Assembly: GCF_003590835.1 (NCBI RefSeq)
Contig: NZ_QYUQ01000002.1
Location: 3,534,001-3,598,000 of the forward strand
Origin: Noviherbaspirillum sedimenti
GTDB lineage: Bacteria > Pseudomonadota > Gammaproteobacteria > Burkholderiales > Burkholderiaceae_D
DNA: 64,000 nucleotides
Direction of reading: 5' to 3'
Shown: piece by piece, positions 54,433 through 64,000 of the stretch
How positions within the stretch are numbered: the first letter of the stretch is position 1
Layout of the letters: every line of letters starts with the position of its first letter
Position numbers and translations under genes: made by a program
The notes under the pieces: model-generated
What the model was told of the DNA's origin: nothing
The model's input: only the letters and a program-made list of their open reading frames with translations
Database searches by the model: none

Positions 54433-55287
54433 TTATCCTATCGCATCGCGGCTGTGGTCAGGCGGAATATATTTGATTGACCCGATAAAATCCTTGGCCA
54501 GTTCGATAATGGTTTGTTCGTGTTCGCGGTGCGGAACATGGTAAGTGTCTGCCATAATTTCGACGCGTAAGGGGCCACCAGATCGCTTTGCGATCATTTC
54601 GGGATGACGCAATGAGCCATATTCGTCATGATTACCATGAATCACGAGCAAGGGGCAAGTAACTTTGGGCAAGACATTCTCGAGTGACCACCCAGAAAAA
54701 TCAGGGTCGGGCCATGTCTCGGTCCAGGCATTCAGAACCCATGTCGCCTTGTCGCCGTGATATTTCTTCAGGCGCGCAATTTGCCCCTCTTGTTTGAACG
54801 ATTCTTTCGCCGCCAGGATGCCTTGCACGGTCCTATCCTCGACAAACGCTTGCGCTGATTCAGTGATGAGCCCTTCACATGCGTTCGAGAATTTGGCAGC
54901 GCAATATACCGCCATGCCGCCCCCAACGCTGTGACCAAAGGCGATGAAGCGTTTGAAGCCCAGTTGTTCACATACCGCCGGGAAATAAGTTTCCGCTTCA
55001 TCGGCAATAAAATTCGGGCTTGGCTTGCCAGAACGCGGGTCGGATTTTCCATATCCCAGTCGGTCATAGGCAATGACGCTTCTCCCCGTGCTCTCGCTTA
55101 GCAGGGCAGGAAAATCACGCCACAGGTCGACACAGCCCAGGGAGTCGTGAAAAAGCACGATGGGACTGCCGGCCACCGCGCCATCCTTGCCTTTCACGGG
55201 ATGCCAGGTGCGAACAAAGATTCGTCCGTGGGGATGCTCTACCCATGCATCTTCATGGAGGCTGTCTTGGACGTTATTGATTTGCAT
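54433..55287 (-). CDS. Alpha/beta hydrolase
   Basis: A 284-aa alpha/beta-fold hydrolase. The oxyanion segment is V-L-F-H-D-S-L-G-C, the nucleophile elbow G-H-S-V-G-G, the acid residue in H-G-N-H-D-E-Y-G and the catalytic His in T-Y-H-V-P-H. It lacks a signal peptide. Substrate unknown; an ester or thioester hydrolase role would fit the surrounding acyl-CoA genes. It lies 38 bp downstream of the PaaI-type thioesterase on the same strand and is likely cotranscribed. Confidence 0.9.
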   Translation of the reverse strand: MQINNVQDSLHEDAWVEHPHGRIFVRTWHPVKGKDGAVAGSPIVLFHDSLGCVDLWRDFPALLSESTGRSVIAYDRLGYGKSDPRSGKPSPNFIADEAETYFPAVCEQLGFKRFIAFGHSVGGGMAVYCAAKFSNACEGLITESAQAFVEDRTVQGILAAKESFKQEGQIARLKKYHGDKATWVLNAWTETWPDPDFSGWSLENVLPKVTCPLLVIHGNHDEYGSLRHPEMIAKRSGGPLRVEIMADTYHVPHREHEQTIIELAKDFIGSIKYIPPDHSRDAIG

Positions 55288-55325
55288 ATGCGCCTGTCGC
55301 CGAGATTGCCTTTACTTATCGACGA

Positions 55326-55775
55326 TCACGCTGACAGCACAATCAGACTGGACGTGGCTGAGGCATAGAGTTTTCCGTCAAGATCGGTCAGGCGCGCCTC
55401 CGTGAATGCGACGCGACGTCCCAAGCTAATAATCTTGCCTTCCGCCCGGATTTTCCCCGTATCCTTGTTCATGGCCTTGTGATAGGAGATTTTGAGTTCA
55501 ATGGTTGAAATGCTCTGCCCGGGAACCATTCGGGACATGACGGCATAGCCGCAGGCGAAGTCCAGCATGGTGGCGGAAAATCCACCCTGGACGATGCCGA
55601 ACGGGTTATAGAGATGAATGTCCGGTATTGACTCGAGCACGACGCGGCCGTCATCAACTTCAACGAGACGGATGTCGAGTGTTTCACCGATGCCGGGCCG
55701 CCGGTCTGCCTGCAGCATGGTCTTGAGTTGTTCGAATCCGGACAGGTGTGGCCCAATTTCGTTCAGCAGATTCAT
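55326..55775 (-). CDS. PaaI-family hotdog thioesterase
   Basis: A 149-aa hotdog-fold protein. The N-terminal N-P-F-G-I-V-Q-G-G-F-S-A-T-M-L-D-F-A segment is the catalytic region of PaaI-type thioesterases, with the Asp on the long helix; S-T-I-E-L-K-I-S-Y-H-K is the following strand. It hydrolyses acyl-CoA or aryl-CoA thioesters and may release CoA from dead-end intermediates. It lies between the DUF169 gene (30 bp upstream) and the alpha/beta hydrolase gene in one leftward series. Confidence 0.9.
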   Translation of the reverse strand: MNLLNEIGPHLSGFEQLKTMLQADRRPGIGETLDIRLVEVDDGRVVLESIPDIHLYNPFGIVQGGFSATMLDFACGYAVMSRMVPGQSISTIELKISYHKAMNKDTGKIRAEGKIISLGRRVAFTEARLTDLDGKLYASATSSLIVLSA

Positions 55776-55804
55776 TTCAGGATGTAAGAAGGAGGGATAA
55801 ATAC

Positions 55805-56608
55805 TCAGGGTGACGCCGCTTTTTTGCCTGCAGTTTCACCATAACTGACGCCAAGGCCGGCGCGCACGTCTTGCTGGATGCCGTACTGGGCAAAGGGGTA
55901 GCGCAAGCCATTGCCGGACAGGGCGCGCATGCCATCGAGCGCCTTTTTCAAATCCTCGGGCGCAATTGCCATCAGCATTTCATCGTCCAGCACGCCGCCG
56001 TAACGCCGCTCGGCAAAGCAGGGGAGCGACAGGCTTGGCTGCCTTGTCGCCAGCGCGCGTCCCCAGGAATCGGCGCAAGCCGATTCGCCCACCACGCTCC
56101 AGTCGAAGCGGCGGTAGCCAGACCATTGCAAGCCATTGATAAAATAAATCATGGCGCCAGGGGTTGCATAAAACAGCACGATATCCGGCGGATTGAGGCG
56201 GTTACTGCGCACCGGCGACACCACCATGGCGGCATAGCGTCCGTGCGGCACGCAATGCATGGCAGCCTGGTGGGCGGCGGCATCGTCTTTGGTCGCATAC
56301 CAGACCCCGGCCATCGGTTCGCCGGCCAGCCAGGTTTCATCCTGTTTGGTTAGTCCGATCACTGCGCGGCACTGATCGCCGACCAGGTCGTCGGCGGTGA
56401 TGCCGACTGTCCAGCCCAGACGTGCTGCCTGGGCAATGATCTGGTCGGTCGTATGGATCGCGGTTGGCCGGCGCAGTTTGGGAATGGCTTGCATGGCTTC
56501 CACCGTTTCGAACATCTTGATGCCGAATGGCGGGGTGCGCAATTTCAGGACATTCTCCAGTTCCTGCGACAGCTGGACCAGATCCAGGTTATTGCTCTGG
56601 TTTTCCAT
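55805..56608 (-). CDS. DUF169 family protein
   Basis: A 267-aa cytosolic protein of the DUF169 family (COG2043), recognised by the pattern K-L-R-T-P-P-F-G-I-K near 30, a central I-V-L-F-Y-A-T-P-G-A-M segment and the C-terminal D-D-E-M-L-M-A-I-A-P-E-D. No biochemical role is established for the family as far as I know. It lies 10 bp downstream of the second acyl-CoA synthetase gene, so it is translated from the same mRNA and may act in the same acyl-CoA pathway. Confidence 0.85.
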   Translation of the reverse strand: MENQSNNLDLVQLSQELENVLKLRTPPFGIKMFETVEAMQAIPKLRRPTAIHTTDQIIAQAARLGWTVGITADDLVGDQCRAVIGLTKQDETWLAGEPMAGVWYATKDDAAAHQAAMHCVPHGRYAAMVVSPVRSNRLNPPDIVLFYATPGAMIYFINGLQWSGYRRFDWSVVGESACADSWGRALATRQPSLSLPCFAERRYGGVLDDEMLMAIAPEDLKKALDGMRALSGNGLRYPFAQYGIQQDVRAGLGVSYGETAGKKAASP

Positions 56609-56618
56609 GGCGATAAGC

Positions 56619-58298
56619 TTATTCCGTGCTCAGGTTGAGGTCGTTGGCGACTTGCTGGCGCAGCAGGTATTTCTGGATCTTGCCGGTGACCGTCATCGGA
56701 AATGCATCGACAAACTGGACATAGCGCGGGATCTTGTAATGGGCGATCTGCCCGTTGCAAAAGCTGCGGATTTCCTCGGCATCGGCTTGCATGCCGGGTC
56801 GCAGGATGATGCAGGCGCACAGTTCTTCACCATATTTTTTATCCGGCACGCCCACGCATTGCACATCCAGCACCTTCGGATGACGGTAGAGGAATTCCTC
56901 GATCTCGCGCGGATAAATGTTTTCGCCGCCGCGAATGACCAAGTCCTTGGAGCGGCCGACGATGCTGCAAAAGCCATTTTCATCGATGACTGCGAGATCG
57001 CCCGTATGCATCCAGCCGGCGGCATCGATCGCTTCCCGGGTCTTTTCCTCGTCGCCCCAGTAACCCAGCATCACCGAGTAGCCGCGCGTGAGCAATTCGC
57101 CCTTGGTGCCGCGCGGCACGATCTTGCCGTCGGCGTCGATGATCTTGACTTCGAGGTGCGGGTGCACGCGGCCAATCGTGGACACGCGCAGGTCGACTGG
57201 ATCATCCACCGAACTCTGGAAGCTGGCCGGCGAGGTTTCCGTCATGCCGTAGGTGATGGTGATCTGGCTCATGTGCATCTGCTTGATCACGCGCGTCATG
57301 ACTTCGGTCGGGCAGGGTGATCCCGCCATGATGCCGGTGCGCAGGCTCGACAGATCGTAGTTCTTGAAGTCCGGATGGTCGAGGATGGCGATGAACATGG
57401 TCGGCACGCCATGCAGGCCGGTGCAGCGTTCGGTTTGCACCGTTTCCAGCACGGCCTTGGGATCGAAGCCTTCGCCGGGATACACCATCGCGGCGCCATG
57501 CGTGACGCAGGCGAGATTGCCCAGCACCATGCCGAAGCAATGGTAGAGCGGCACCGGGATGCACAGCTTGTCTTTCTCGGTCAGCCGCATGGCTTCGCCG
57601 ATGAAAAAGCCATTGTTCAGGATATTGTGGTGCGTGAGCGTGGCGCCCTTGGGCGCGCCGGTCGTGCCGGAAGTGAACTGGATATTGACGGGATCATCGA
57701 ACTGCAGCGTCGCGGCGACGTCGGCCAAGTGCTTGAGGTCGTCGTCGTTGACGGAAGTTAGTAAGTCATCAAAATTGAGCATGCCGGCAGACTTGTCGCG
57801 GCCCATGCGGATGACGTGTTTCAGCGTCGGCAGGTGCGGGGCATGCAAGACGCCGATCCTGGAATGCTTGATTTCGGGGACGACATCTTCGACGATCTCG
57901 ATATAGTTGCTCGACTTGAAGGCCGGCGAGAGAATCAGGGCGCTGCACCCGACCTTGCCGAGCACGTATTCGAGTTCCGAGCGGCGGTAGGCTGGATTGA
58001 TGTTGACCAGCACCAGGCCGGCTTTGGCTGTTGCAAACTGGGTGAGCACCCATTCGGAATTGTTTTGCGACCAGATGCCGATGCGCTCGCCCGGCTGCAA
58101 GCCGAGCTTGAGCAAGCCAGCGGCAAGACGATTGGCGCGCTGCTGGAATTCCCGGTAAGTCCAGCGTACGTTCTGGTATGGAACCACGAGGGCTGGCTGG
58201 TCGCCAAAGCGTTCCGCTATCGAATCCAGATATGAACCGATCGTTTCGCCGATCAGCGGCACGTTATGGGCGCCGTGAACATAGCTTGGCTTTTGCAT
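56619..58298 (-). CDS. Fatty-acyl-CoA synthetase (AMP-forming), second copy
   Basis: A 559-aa ligase of the AMP-binding superfamily. P-loop [19 protein letters not shown], the hinge G-W-M-H-T-G-D-L, and C-terminal M-T-V-T-G-K-I-Q-K with the catalytic Lys. The ATG at 58298 follows AAGGAGACATTC; the frame opens 12 codons earlier without support. It differs clearly from the ligase at 45837. Members with this pattern activate fatty or methyl-branched acids. It is followed by DUF169, thioesterase and hydrolase genes and preceded by an ABC binding-protein gene with a hairpin between. Confidence 0.94.
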   Translation of the reverse strand: MQKPSYVHGAHNVPLIGETIGSYLDSIAERFGDQPALVVPYQNVRWTYREFQQRANRLAAGLLKLGLQPGERIGIWSQNNSEWVLTQFATAKAGLVLVNINPAYRRSELEYVLGKVGCSALILSPAFKSSNYIEIVEDVVPEIKHSRIGVLHAPHLPTLKHVIRMGRDKSAGMLNFDDLLTSVNDDDLKHLADVAATLQFDDPVNIQFTSGTTGAPKGATLTHHNILNNGFFIGEAMRLTEKDKLCIPVPLYHCFGMVLGNLACVTHGAAMVYPGEGFDPKAVLETVQTERCTGLHGVPTMFIAILDHPDFKNYDLSSLRTGIMAGSPCPTEVMTRVIKQMHMSQITITYGMTETSPASFQSSVDDPVDLRVSTIGRVHPHLEVKIIDADGKIVPRGTKGELLTRGYSVMLGYWGDEEKTREAIDAAGWMHTGDLAVIDENGFCSIVGRSKDLVIRGGENIYPREIEEFLYRHPKVLDVQCVGVPDKKYGEELCACIILRPGMQADAEEIRSFCNGQIAHYKIPRYVQFVDAFPMTVTGKIQKYLLRQQVANDLNLSTE

Positions 58299-58318
58299 GA
58301 ATGTCTCCTTGATATGGC

Positions 58319-58352
58319 CGGTCCCACGCGTCATGCGAGGCGCGGGACCGGT
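58319..58352 (-). other. Intercistronic hairpin between binding-protein and ligase genes
   Basis: CCGGTCCC-A-CGCG (58319-58331) pairs with CGCGGGACCGG (58342-58352), one base bulged. It has no T-tract in either direction. It would protect the 3' end of the upstream binding-protein mRNA and lower expression of the ligase genes. Confidence 0.55.
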
Positions 58353-58373
58353 AATGGCAATATCGTCAAATTA

Positions 58374-59588
58374 TTATTTTTTTACCAGCGGGCAGTTGGA
58401 TTGCGCCAGGGGGCGGAAGGCTTCATCGCCAGGCACGGTGCCGATGACTTTGTAGTAATCCCATGGCGCCTTGGATTCCGAAGGCTTCTTGACTTGCAGC
58501 AGCAGCATGTCATGAACCACGCGGCCATCTTCGCGCAGTTTTCCCTTCGGGATGACCACGTCGGAAATCGGCAGTTCACGCATCTTTTTATTGACGGCCG
58601 CGGTCTCGTCGGTGCCGGCAGCCTTGACGGACTTCAGGTAGTGCAAGACGGCAGAATACATGCCCGCCTGCGCCATGGTCGGCATGCGCTTGTGCGCGGA
58701 GAAAAAGCGCTTGGACCAGGCGCGGGTTTCATCATTCAGATCCCAGTAAAAGCCTTCCGTCAGGTACATGCCCTGCGAATAATTGAGGCCGATGGAATGC
58801 ACATCGCTGATAAACATCAGCAAGGGCGCAACCAGCTGGCCTTTGGCGGCAATGCCGAATTCGCCGGCTTGCTTGACGGCGTTGACAGTGTCGCCGCCAG
58901 CGTTGGCCAGGCCAATGACCTTGGCCTTGGAATTTTGCGCCTGCAGCAGGAAGGAAGAAAAATCGCTGGCGTTCAGGGGATGCTTGACTGAACCGAGAAC
59001 CTTGCCGCCGGCGCCGGTGACGACGTCGGAAACGTCTTTTTCCAGCGACTTGCCGAAGGCATAATCCGCGGTCAGGAAGAACCAGCTGTCGGCGCCGCGC
59101 TTGACCAGCGCCTTGCCGGTGCCGACGGAGCTCGAGTAGGTGTCATACATCCAGTGCGAGCTGTTGGCGTTGCATTTGTCATTGGTGATGGTGCTGGAGG
59201 CGGAGCCGACCACGATGGCCAGCTTGTTCTTCTGCTGCGCCACTTCCATCACTGCCAAGGCAACGTTGGTGGGCACCAGGTCCATCAGAACGTCGACATT
59301 TTGCTGGTCGACCCATTCGCGCGCCTTGGAGGCGGCGACATCGGCCTTGTTGAGGCTGTCGGCCGTGACGATTTCAATGGGTTTTCCCAGTACGGTCTTG
59401 CCGAAATCCTCGATCGCCATTTTTGCGGCGATGATCGATCCCTGGCCCGACAGGTCCGAGTACAGGCCGGACAAGTCCGTCAAGACGCCGATCTTGACGA
59501 CATCATTGCTGACCTGCGCGGATGCCGATGCCATGCCGGCGACGGCCAGGGTGACGGCGAGCGAAATCTTCCTGAGTTTGAGGTGCAT
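58374..59588 (-). CDS. ABC transporter substrate-binding protein, branched-chain amino-acid/acid type
   Basis: A 404-aa periplasmic binding protein (type I fold, Peripla_BP_6). Signal peptide 1-24 (ending A-S-A). The mature start has V-K-I-G-V-L-T-D-L-S-G-L-Y, and A-N-A-G-G-D-T lies in the second lobe, as in LivK-like and urea/amide/aromatic-acid binding proteins. The window contains no permease or ATPase genes beside it, so it is an orphan or is served by a system elsewhere. A GGAGATACACA ribosome binding site precedes the ATG. Ligand unknown; being upstream of an acyl-CoA ligase suggests a carboxylic acid. Confidence 0.9.
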   Translation of the reverse strand: MHLKLRKISLAVTLAVAGMASASAQVSNDVVKIGVLTDLSGLYSDLSGQGSIIAAKMAIEDFGKTVLGKPIEIVTADSLNKADVAASKAREWVDQQNVDVLMDLVPTNVALAVMEVAQQKNKLAIVVGSASSTITNDKCNANSSHWMYDTYSSSVGTGKALVKRGADSWFFLTADYAFGKSLEKDVSDVVTGAGGKVLGSVKHPLNASDFSSFLLQAQNSKAKVIGLANAGGDTVNAVKQAGEFGIAAKGQLVAPLLMFISDVHSIGLNYSQGMYLTEGFYWDLNDETRAWSKRFFSAHKRMPTMAQAGMYSAVLHYLKSVKAAGTDETAAVNKKMRELPISDVVIPKGKLREDGRVVHDMLLLQVKKPSESKAPWDYYKVIGTVPGDEAFRPLAQSNCPLVKK

Positions 59589-59959
59589 TGTGTATCTCCA
59601 TTAATGTAATTCTTGTATTCCGATTGATCCCTTCTCTGTACAAGATAAGGAATCCAGCCGTTATTCCTATGTCGTTGTTAATGCGCAGCAACAGTATTCC
59701 TGAAAATATGAGTGTCACTAACAAACGAATGGGATTTTAGGGTGAATGTGAAGGTCCATCAAGTGGAATTTGCTTAGCAAAGTGTTTCAAAATTGATTTG
59801 TTGTGAGCTATACTCACAAATGGTTGTCCGGAAGAGGATGTTTTCATCCGGTGGCAAGCGAACATCTGCCAACCATCAGCGACCGATATTGGCAGCAAGC
59901 TATATAACAATGAAAAAACGGTAATGCCCGTTTTTTCCTACTGATTGGACAAGAAAATC
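59589..59959. other. Divergent intergenic region, binding-protein gene and isovaleryl-CoA dehydrogenase gene
   Basis: 371 bp between divergent genes. It contains the palindrome at 59801-59819 overlapping a -10-like TATACT. No ORF or terminator is evident, and no leftward promoter can be pinned down with confidence. Confidence 0.5.
59801..59819 (+). promoter_or_regulatory. Palindromic operator overlapping a -10 element before isovaleryl-CoA dehydrogenase
   Basis: TTGTGAG-N5-CTCACAA is a perfect 7-bp inverted repeat. A -10-like TATACT (59809-59814) lies inside it; the -35 region (59786-59791, TTCAAA) is poor. A repressor bound here would block the promoter. The TetR gene at 61411 is a candidate regulator, or an LiuR/LiuQ-type protein elsewhere. 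Confidence 0.55.
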
Positions 59960-61156
59960 ATGACGACGCAATTCCTCGATTTCCCCAGCCTGAGTTTTGA
60001 CCATGGCGAAGATATTGCTGCACTTCGTGAGGCAGTGCAGCAATTCGCTCAAGCGGAAATTGCACCGCGCGCAACCGAAATCGACCATAGCGACCAGTTC
60101 CCGATGGACCTCTGGAAAAAATTCGGTGACTTGGGCCTGTTGGGCATTACGGTGGAGGAAGAGTACGGCGGCAGCGCCATGGGCTACCTGGCACATATCA
60201 TCGCGCTGGAAGAAATTTCCCGCGCTTCGGCTTCGGTCGGCCTGTCGTATGGCGCGCATTCGAACCTGTGCGTCAACCAGATCCGCCGCAACGGCAGCCA
60301 CGTGCAAAAGCTGAAGTACCTGCCGAAGCTGATTTCAGGCGAGCATGTCGGCGCCCTGGCGATGTCGGAGCCGAACGCCGGCTCGGATGTGGTCAGCATG
60401 AAGCTGCGCGCCGACAAAAAGGGCGACCGCTATGTCTTGAACGGCAACAAGATGTGGATCACCAATGGCCCGGATGCCGATATTCTGGTGGTGTATGCCA
60501 AGACCGATCCAGCAGCCGGTCCACGCGGCATCACGGCCTTCCTGATCGAGAAGGGTTTCAAGGGTTTCTCGATTGCGCAAAAGCTCGACAAGCTGGGCAT
60601 GCGCGGCTCGCACACCGGCGAACTGGTATTCCAGGATTGCGAAGTGCCGGAAGAAAACATCATCGGCGGTCTTGGCAAAGGCGTCAACGTGCTCATGTCG
60701 GGGCTGGATTCCGAGCGCACCGTGCTCTCGGGTGGTCCTTTGGGCATCATGCAGGCGTGCATGGATGTGGCGATTCCCTACATTCATGACCGCAAGCAGT
60801 TCGGCCAGGCCATTGGCGAATTCCAGCTCATGCAAGGCAAGATCGCCGACATGTATTCGACCATGATGGCGTGCAAGTCGTATGTGTATGCTGTGGGCCA
60901 GGCGTGCGACCGCGCCAAGACGCCGGAAGCCGTGCGCGCCTTGCGCAAGGATGCGGCCGGGGCGATTCTGTACAGCGCCGAGAAGGCGACCTGGATGGCG
61001 GGCGAGACAATCCAGGCGCTGGGTGGCAATGGCTATATCAACGAGTACCCCGCTGGCCGCCTGTGGCGCGATGCCAAGCTGTATGAAATCGGCGCCGGCA
61101 CGTCGGAAATACGCCGCATGCTGATCGGCCGCGAGCTGTTTGGCGAAACCCAGTAA
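59960..61156 (+). CDS. ivd: Isovaleryl-CoA dehydrogenase
   Basis: A 398-aa FAD acyl-CoA dehydrogenase of leucine degradation, converting isovaleryl-CoA to 3-methylcrotonyl-CoA. The catalytic Glu is at the isovaleryl position, E252 in G-L-D-S-E-R, while the usual acyl-CoA-dehydrogenase site reads [12 protein letters not shown] with no Glu at the catalytic place. This distinguishes it from short/medium-chain enzymes. The ATG at 59960 is used; a TTG 15 bases upstream is in frame. The partner genes of the leucine pathway (carboxylase, hydratase) are not beside it. A long hairpin at 61209-61243 follows. Confidence 0.95.
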   Translation: MTTQFLDFPSLSFDHGEDIAALREAVQQFAQAEIAPRATEIDHSDQFPMDLWKKFGDLGLLGITVEEEYGGSAMGYLAHIIALEEISRASASVGLSYGAHSNLCVNQIRRNGSHVQKLKYLPKLISGEHVGALAMSEPNAGSDVVSMKLRADKKGDRYVLNGNKMWITNGPDADILVVYAKTDPAAGPRGITAFLIEKGFKGFSIAQKLDKLGMRGSHTGELVFQDCEVPEENIIGGLGKGVNVLMSGLDSERTVLSGGPLGIMQACMDVAIPYIHDRKQFGQAIGEFQLMQGKIADMYSTMMACKSYVYAVGQACDRAKTPEAVRALRKDAAGAILYSAEKATWMAGETIQALGGNGYINEYPAGRLWRDAKLYEIGAGTSEIRRMLIGRELFGETQ

Positions 61157-61208
61157 AATCCGGGCATTCGCGAACCGGATCCGCTGGAATGCCGCAGAAA
61201 CACGTGGC

Positions 61209-61243
61209 AGTGAATCAAGCCGTCCCTGACGGCTTGATTCACT
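61209..61243. terminator. Long perfect hairpin downstream of isovaleryl-CoA dehydrogenase
   Basis: A 16-bp perfect stem (61209-61224 with 61228-61243) with a 3-nt loop, about 50 bp after the stop codon. There is no T-tract, so it may be a Rho-aided terminator or an mRNA-stability hairpin. Confidence 0.55.
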
Positions 61244-61410
61244 TGGACCCACGGTGTGCGCAAGGCGTGGGGGCGGCAGCAAGGCCGCCTGCAAATAATG
61301 CTGGATTGGGTTTTTTGAACTGGTGAGCGGCTTAAGTTGTATAGTCGTTTTTCTGCCGGCCGGGTAATGTCCGGTTCAGCGCTTTTGCGTACTTTTTTAC
61401 TGTCATTATC

Positions 61411-62148
61411 ATGCTTGCACCAATAAAATCTCCCCGCAAACGCGAAGCCCTGGGCGTCCGCTCGGAACGCCGTGTCAAGGAGATCCTGATGGTTGCCCGT
61501 CAGGTCTTTTCCGAACAAGGCTACGAGAAATCCACCGTGCTGGAAATTGCACGGAGCATGGATGTGTCGGAAGCGACGGTTTTTTCCTATTTCACCAGCA
61601 AGCGCGACCTGTGCATGCAAGTCATCAAGGTTTGGTACGACGAAATCTCTAGCGAGCTGGAGCGCGAAGTGCCGTTGATCATCGGCACGCGTGCGCAACT
61701 GCATTTCATCGTCCGAAAACATCTGGCGACTCTGATGCATGAGGGTACCGGCATGTGCAAGCTGGTGCTCAGTGAAGGCCGCACTGTCGATGAAGAATTT
61801 GCCGAGATGCAGGCCGACCTGAGGCGCCGCTATACGGCGCCACTCAAGAAAGTGTTTTCGACGGCACAACGCTCCGGTGAGATTCGCCAGGACATGCCGC
61901 TGCCGCTGTTGCGCGATCTCGTGTATGGCGCCACGGAGCACGTACTGTGGGACTACGTGGTGACAAACAACAAGCCGGACATCGACACGACGGCTGCACA
62001 GTTGACCGACATGTTCTGGAGTTCCTTGGTGCCCTTGCCCGCCGACTTGAAGAAACTGGCGCAATTCCATGTCGAGGTGGCAGATGCCTTGCGGCGGCTT
62101 GATGTTCCCGCAGAAGGCAACGCCCGCATTGCCGCCAACGCCCGCTAG
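61411..62148 (+). CDS. TetR-family transcriptional regulator
   Basis: A 245-aa regulator. The N-terminal helix-turn-helix (about 25-75) reads R-V-K-E-I-L-M-V-A-R-Q-V-F-S-E-Q-G-Y with S-M-D-V-S-E-A-T-V-F-S-Y-F; the rest is the helical ligand-binding domain. TetR proteins of this type often control fatty-acid or acyl-CoA genes. Its target may be the palindrome before isovaleryl-CoA dehydrogenase (distance about 1.6 kb), but that is only inference. It is convergent with ubiK, 9 bp apart. Confidence 0.9.
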   Translation: MLAPIKSPRKREALGVRSERRVKEILMVARQVFSEQGYEKSTVLEIARSMDVSEATVFSYFTSKRDLCMQVIKVWYDEISSELEREVPLIIGTRAQLHFIVRKHLATLMHEGTGMCKLVLSEGRTVDEEFAEMQADLRRRYTAPLKKVFSTAQRSGEIRQDMPLPLLRDLVYGATEHVLWDYVVTNNKPDIDTTAAQLTDMFWSSLVPLPADLKKLAQFHVEVADALRRLDVPAEGNARIAANAR

Positions 62149-62157
62149 ACCAGATCC

Positions 62158-62409
62158 TTACTGCGGCGCATTTTTTTTCAGCTGCTCTTCCAGTTCTGCC
62201 ACGCGCGCTTCCAACTCTTCGAGCTTGCTTCGGGTCTTTGCCAGGACCTGGACGTGAATATCGAATTCCTCACGGGTCACCAGGTCCAGGCGTGAAAACC
62301 CCTGGTTGAGCATGGCTTTGACATTCTTTTCGACATCCTTGACCGGCGAATTGTCGATGGCATGCTGGATCTTGGCTTGCAAATCATCAAGGAAATTGGG
62401 CTTGTTCAT
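62158..62409 (-). CDS. ubiK: Ubiquinone biosynthesis accessory factor UbiK
   Basis: An 83-aa BMFP-type protein (formerly YqiC), which binds UbiJ and supports ubiquinone synthesis in the cytosol at the membrane. The N-terminal amphipathic helix (L-D-D-L-Q-A-K-I) is followed by a C-terminal trimeric coiled coil, E-L-E-A-R-V-A-E-L-E-E-Q-L. Length matches the family. A GAGGATTCACC ribosome binding site precedes the ATG. It is divergent from the porin-glnK-amtB operon. Confidence 0.93.
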   Translation of the reverse strand: MNKPNFLDDLQAKIQHAIDNSPVKDVEKNVKAMLNQGFSRLDLVTREEFDIHVQVLAKTRSKLEELEARVAELEEQLKKNAPQ

Positions 62410-62473
62410 GGTGAATCCTCTTTCTGTGGCTAAACGGATAAAAAAGCACTATTTTGATGCATCTCCATCTGAT

Positions 62474-62490
62474 TGCCCGTAAATGGTGCA
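62474..62490 (+). promoter_or_regulatory. Candidate NtrC binding site
   Basis: TGCCCGTAAATGGTGCA resembles the NtrC consensus TGCAC-N7-GTGCA; the right half TGGTGCA is perfect and the left half is degenerate. It lies about 85-100 bp upstream of the sigma-54 promoter, a normal enhancer distance. Other TGCA-rich blocks at 62508-62517 and 62546-62561 may be weaker sites. Confidence 0.5.
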
Positions 62491-62572
62491 ATTCTGCCGA
62501 TGCATGGCGCATTTTTTGCTGCCAAACAATGCTTATTTGCAAAAGATGCAATGCATCTGCACGGTAATAGGT

Positions 62573-62588
62573 TGGCACGGCTCCTGCT
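62573..62588 (+). promoter_or_regulatory. Sigma-54 promoter of the porin-glnK-amtB operon
   Basis: TGGCACGGCTCCTGCT has the -24 TGGCACG element and a -12 CTGCT element with exact GG-N10-GC spacing. Transcription would start near 62599, 50 nt before the porin ATG. This fits nitrogen control by NtrC. Confidence 0.85.
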
Positions 62589-62648
62589 AACCAAGCTAAA
62601 GCTTACATCATCAAGCAGTTTTTATTTCAACACTCACAGGGAATGACT

Positions 62649-63754
<1,106 letters not shown>

Positions 63755-63764
63755 GGAGACTCTG

Positions 63765-64000
63765 ATGAAACAATACTTTGCACGCTTCCTGGCGGCGGCC
63801 ACTTTGCTGGCCGCAGTCAGTCTGGCGCCGGCGGCCATGGCGGCGGAAGAAACGGCGGCACCAGCCGCCGCGGCAATGCCTGCCGTGACCGCGGTGGCGC
63901 CCGCTGCCGCGGAAACTGCCGCAGCGCCGGCTGCCGCGCCTGCCGCTGCTGCGGCGGCACCAGCTGCACCGGCCGCCGCGCCAACCGCCAACAAGGGTGA
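63765..64000 (+). CDS. amtB: Ammonium transporter AmtB, N-terminal part (cut by window end)
   Basis: A partial gene. The ATG at 63765 follows AAGGAGACTCTG, 10 bp after the glnK stop. The 78 visible residues are a signal peptide (about 1-26, ending A-A-M-A-A) and an Ala/Pro-rich segment ending N-K-G, which in Burkholderiales AmtB precedes the first membrane helices. The frame runs off the window without a stop. Identity rests on the constant glnK-amtB order and on this N-terminus. Confidence 0.8.
   Translation, partial: MKQYFARFLAAATLLAAVSLAPAAMAAEETAAPAAAAMPAVTAVAPAAAETAAAPAAAPAAAAAAPAAPAAAPTANKG

Overview
The window looks like a chromosomal segment of a betaproteobacterium of the order Burkholderiales, most likely Oxalobacteraceae or a close relative. 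This rests on family knowledge: the order rsmB - DUF4390 - ntrY - ntrX, the small families DUF3567, DUF1840 and DUF4404, a single-chain pyruvate carboxylase, a TorF-type porin in front of glnK-amtB, and high GC with sigma-70 and sigma-54 type promoters. No rRNA, tRNA or CRISPR array was seen.

Layout. (1) 1-5.2 kb: cobalamin-dependent methionine synthase (metH) behind a promoter and a roughly 200-nt leader that contains a terminator-like hairpin, then DUF4404 and a YafJ-type amidotransferase. (2) 5.3-12.9 kb: a locus resembling the Fap functional-amyloid system. On the minus strand are a 594-aa protein with a D-N-D-T-K-T repeat array and a Gly-rich body, a small exported protein, a periplasmic C39 peptidase and an Ala/Pro-repeat exported protein. 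A FapF-like outer-membrane barrel lies divergently, followed by a VpsR-like sigma-54 activator. A consensus sigma-54 promoter precedes the repeat-protein gene. (3) 13-20 kb: housekeeping genes (DUF3567, a degenerate CobW-like protein, ntrX/ntrY, DUF4390, rsmB, DUF1840, lipoprotein). (4) 20.2-22.2 kb: a complete IS1182-family element beside a decayed chemoreceptor gene.

(5) 22.3-37.7 kb: a catabolic and regulatory island. It holds two paralogous MFS carriers, a beta-keto acid cleavage enzyme, a frameshifted TauD-type dioxygenase, a quinone oxidoreductase, a universal-stress/hemerythrin fusion, a FrnE-like DsbA protein, a Rieske ferredoxin, a MalT-like LAL regulator, an EamA exporter, an SDR, a carboxymuconolactone-decarboxylase-like protein and an AraC regulator. 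Two sites, TGTCCC-N15-TGTCCC, each 31 nt upstream of a -10-like hexamer, link the AraC region to the promoter region of the LAL gene. (6) 38-44.7 kb: an envelope operon DUF1302 - DUF1329 - YCF48-like - MMPL/RND, followed by a YeiH-type exporter and an acyl-CoA ligase.

(7) 47.5-61.2 kb: central and acyl-CoA metabolism: pyruvate carboxylase, thiolase, comM, hydrolases, a thioesterase, DUF169, a second acyl-CoA ligase with an orphan ABC binding protein, and isovaleryl-CoA dehydrogenase behind a palindromic operator. (8) 61.4-64 kb: a TetR regulator, ubiK, and a nitrogen-status operon (TorF-like porin, glnK, start of amtB) behind a sigma-54 promoter and an NtrC-like site.

The most unusual part is the Fap-like locus. 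Two of its exported proteins carry a double-glycine motif of the kind C39 peptidases cut, and three share a similar Q-N-S/T-rich C-terminal motif.
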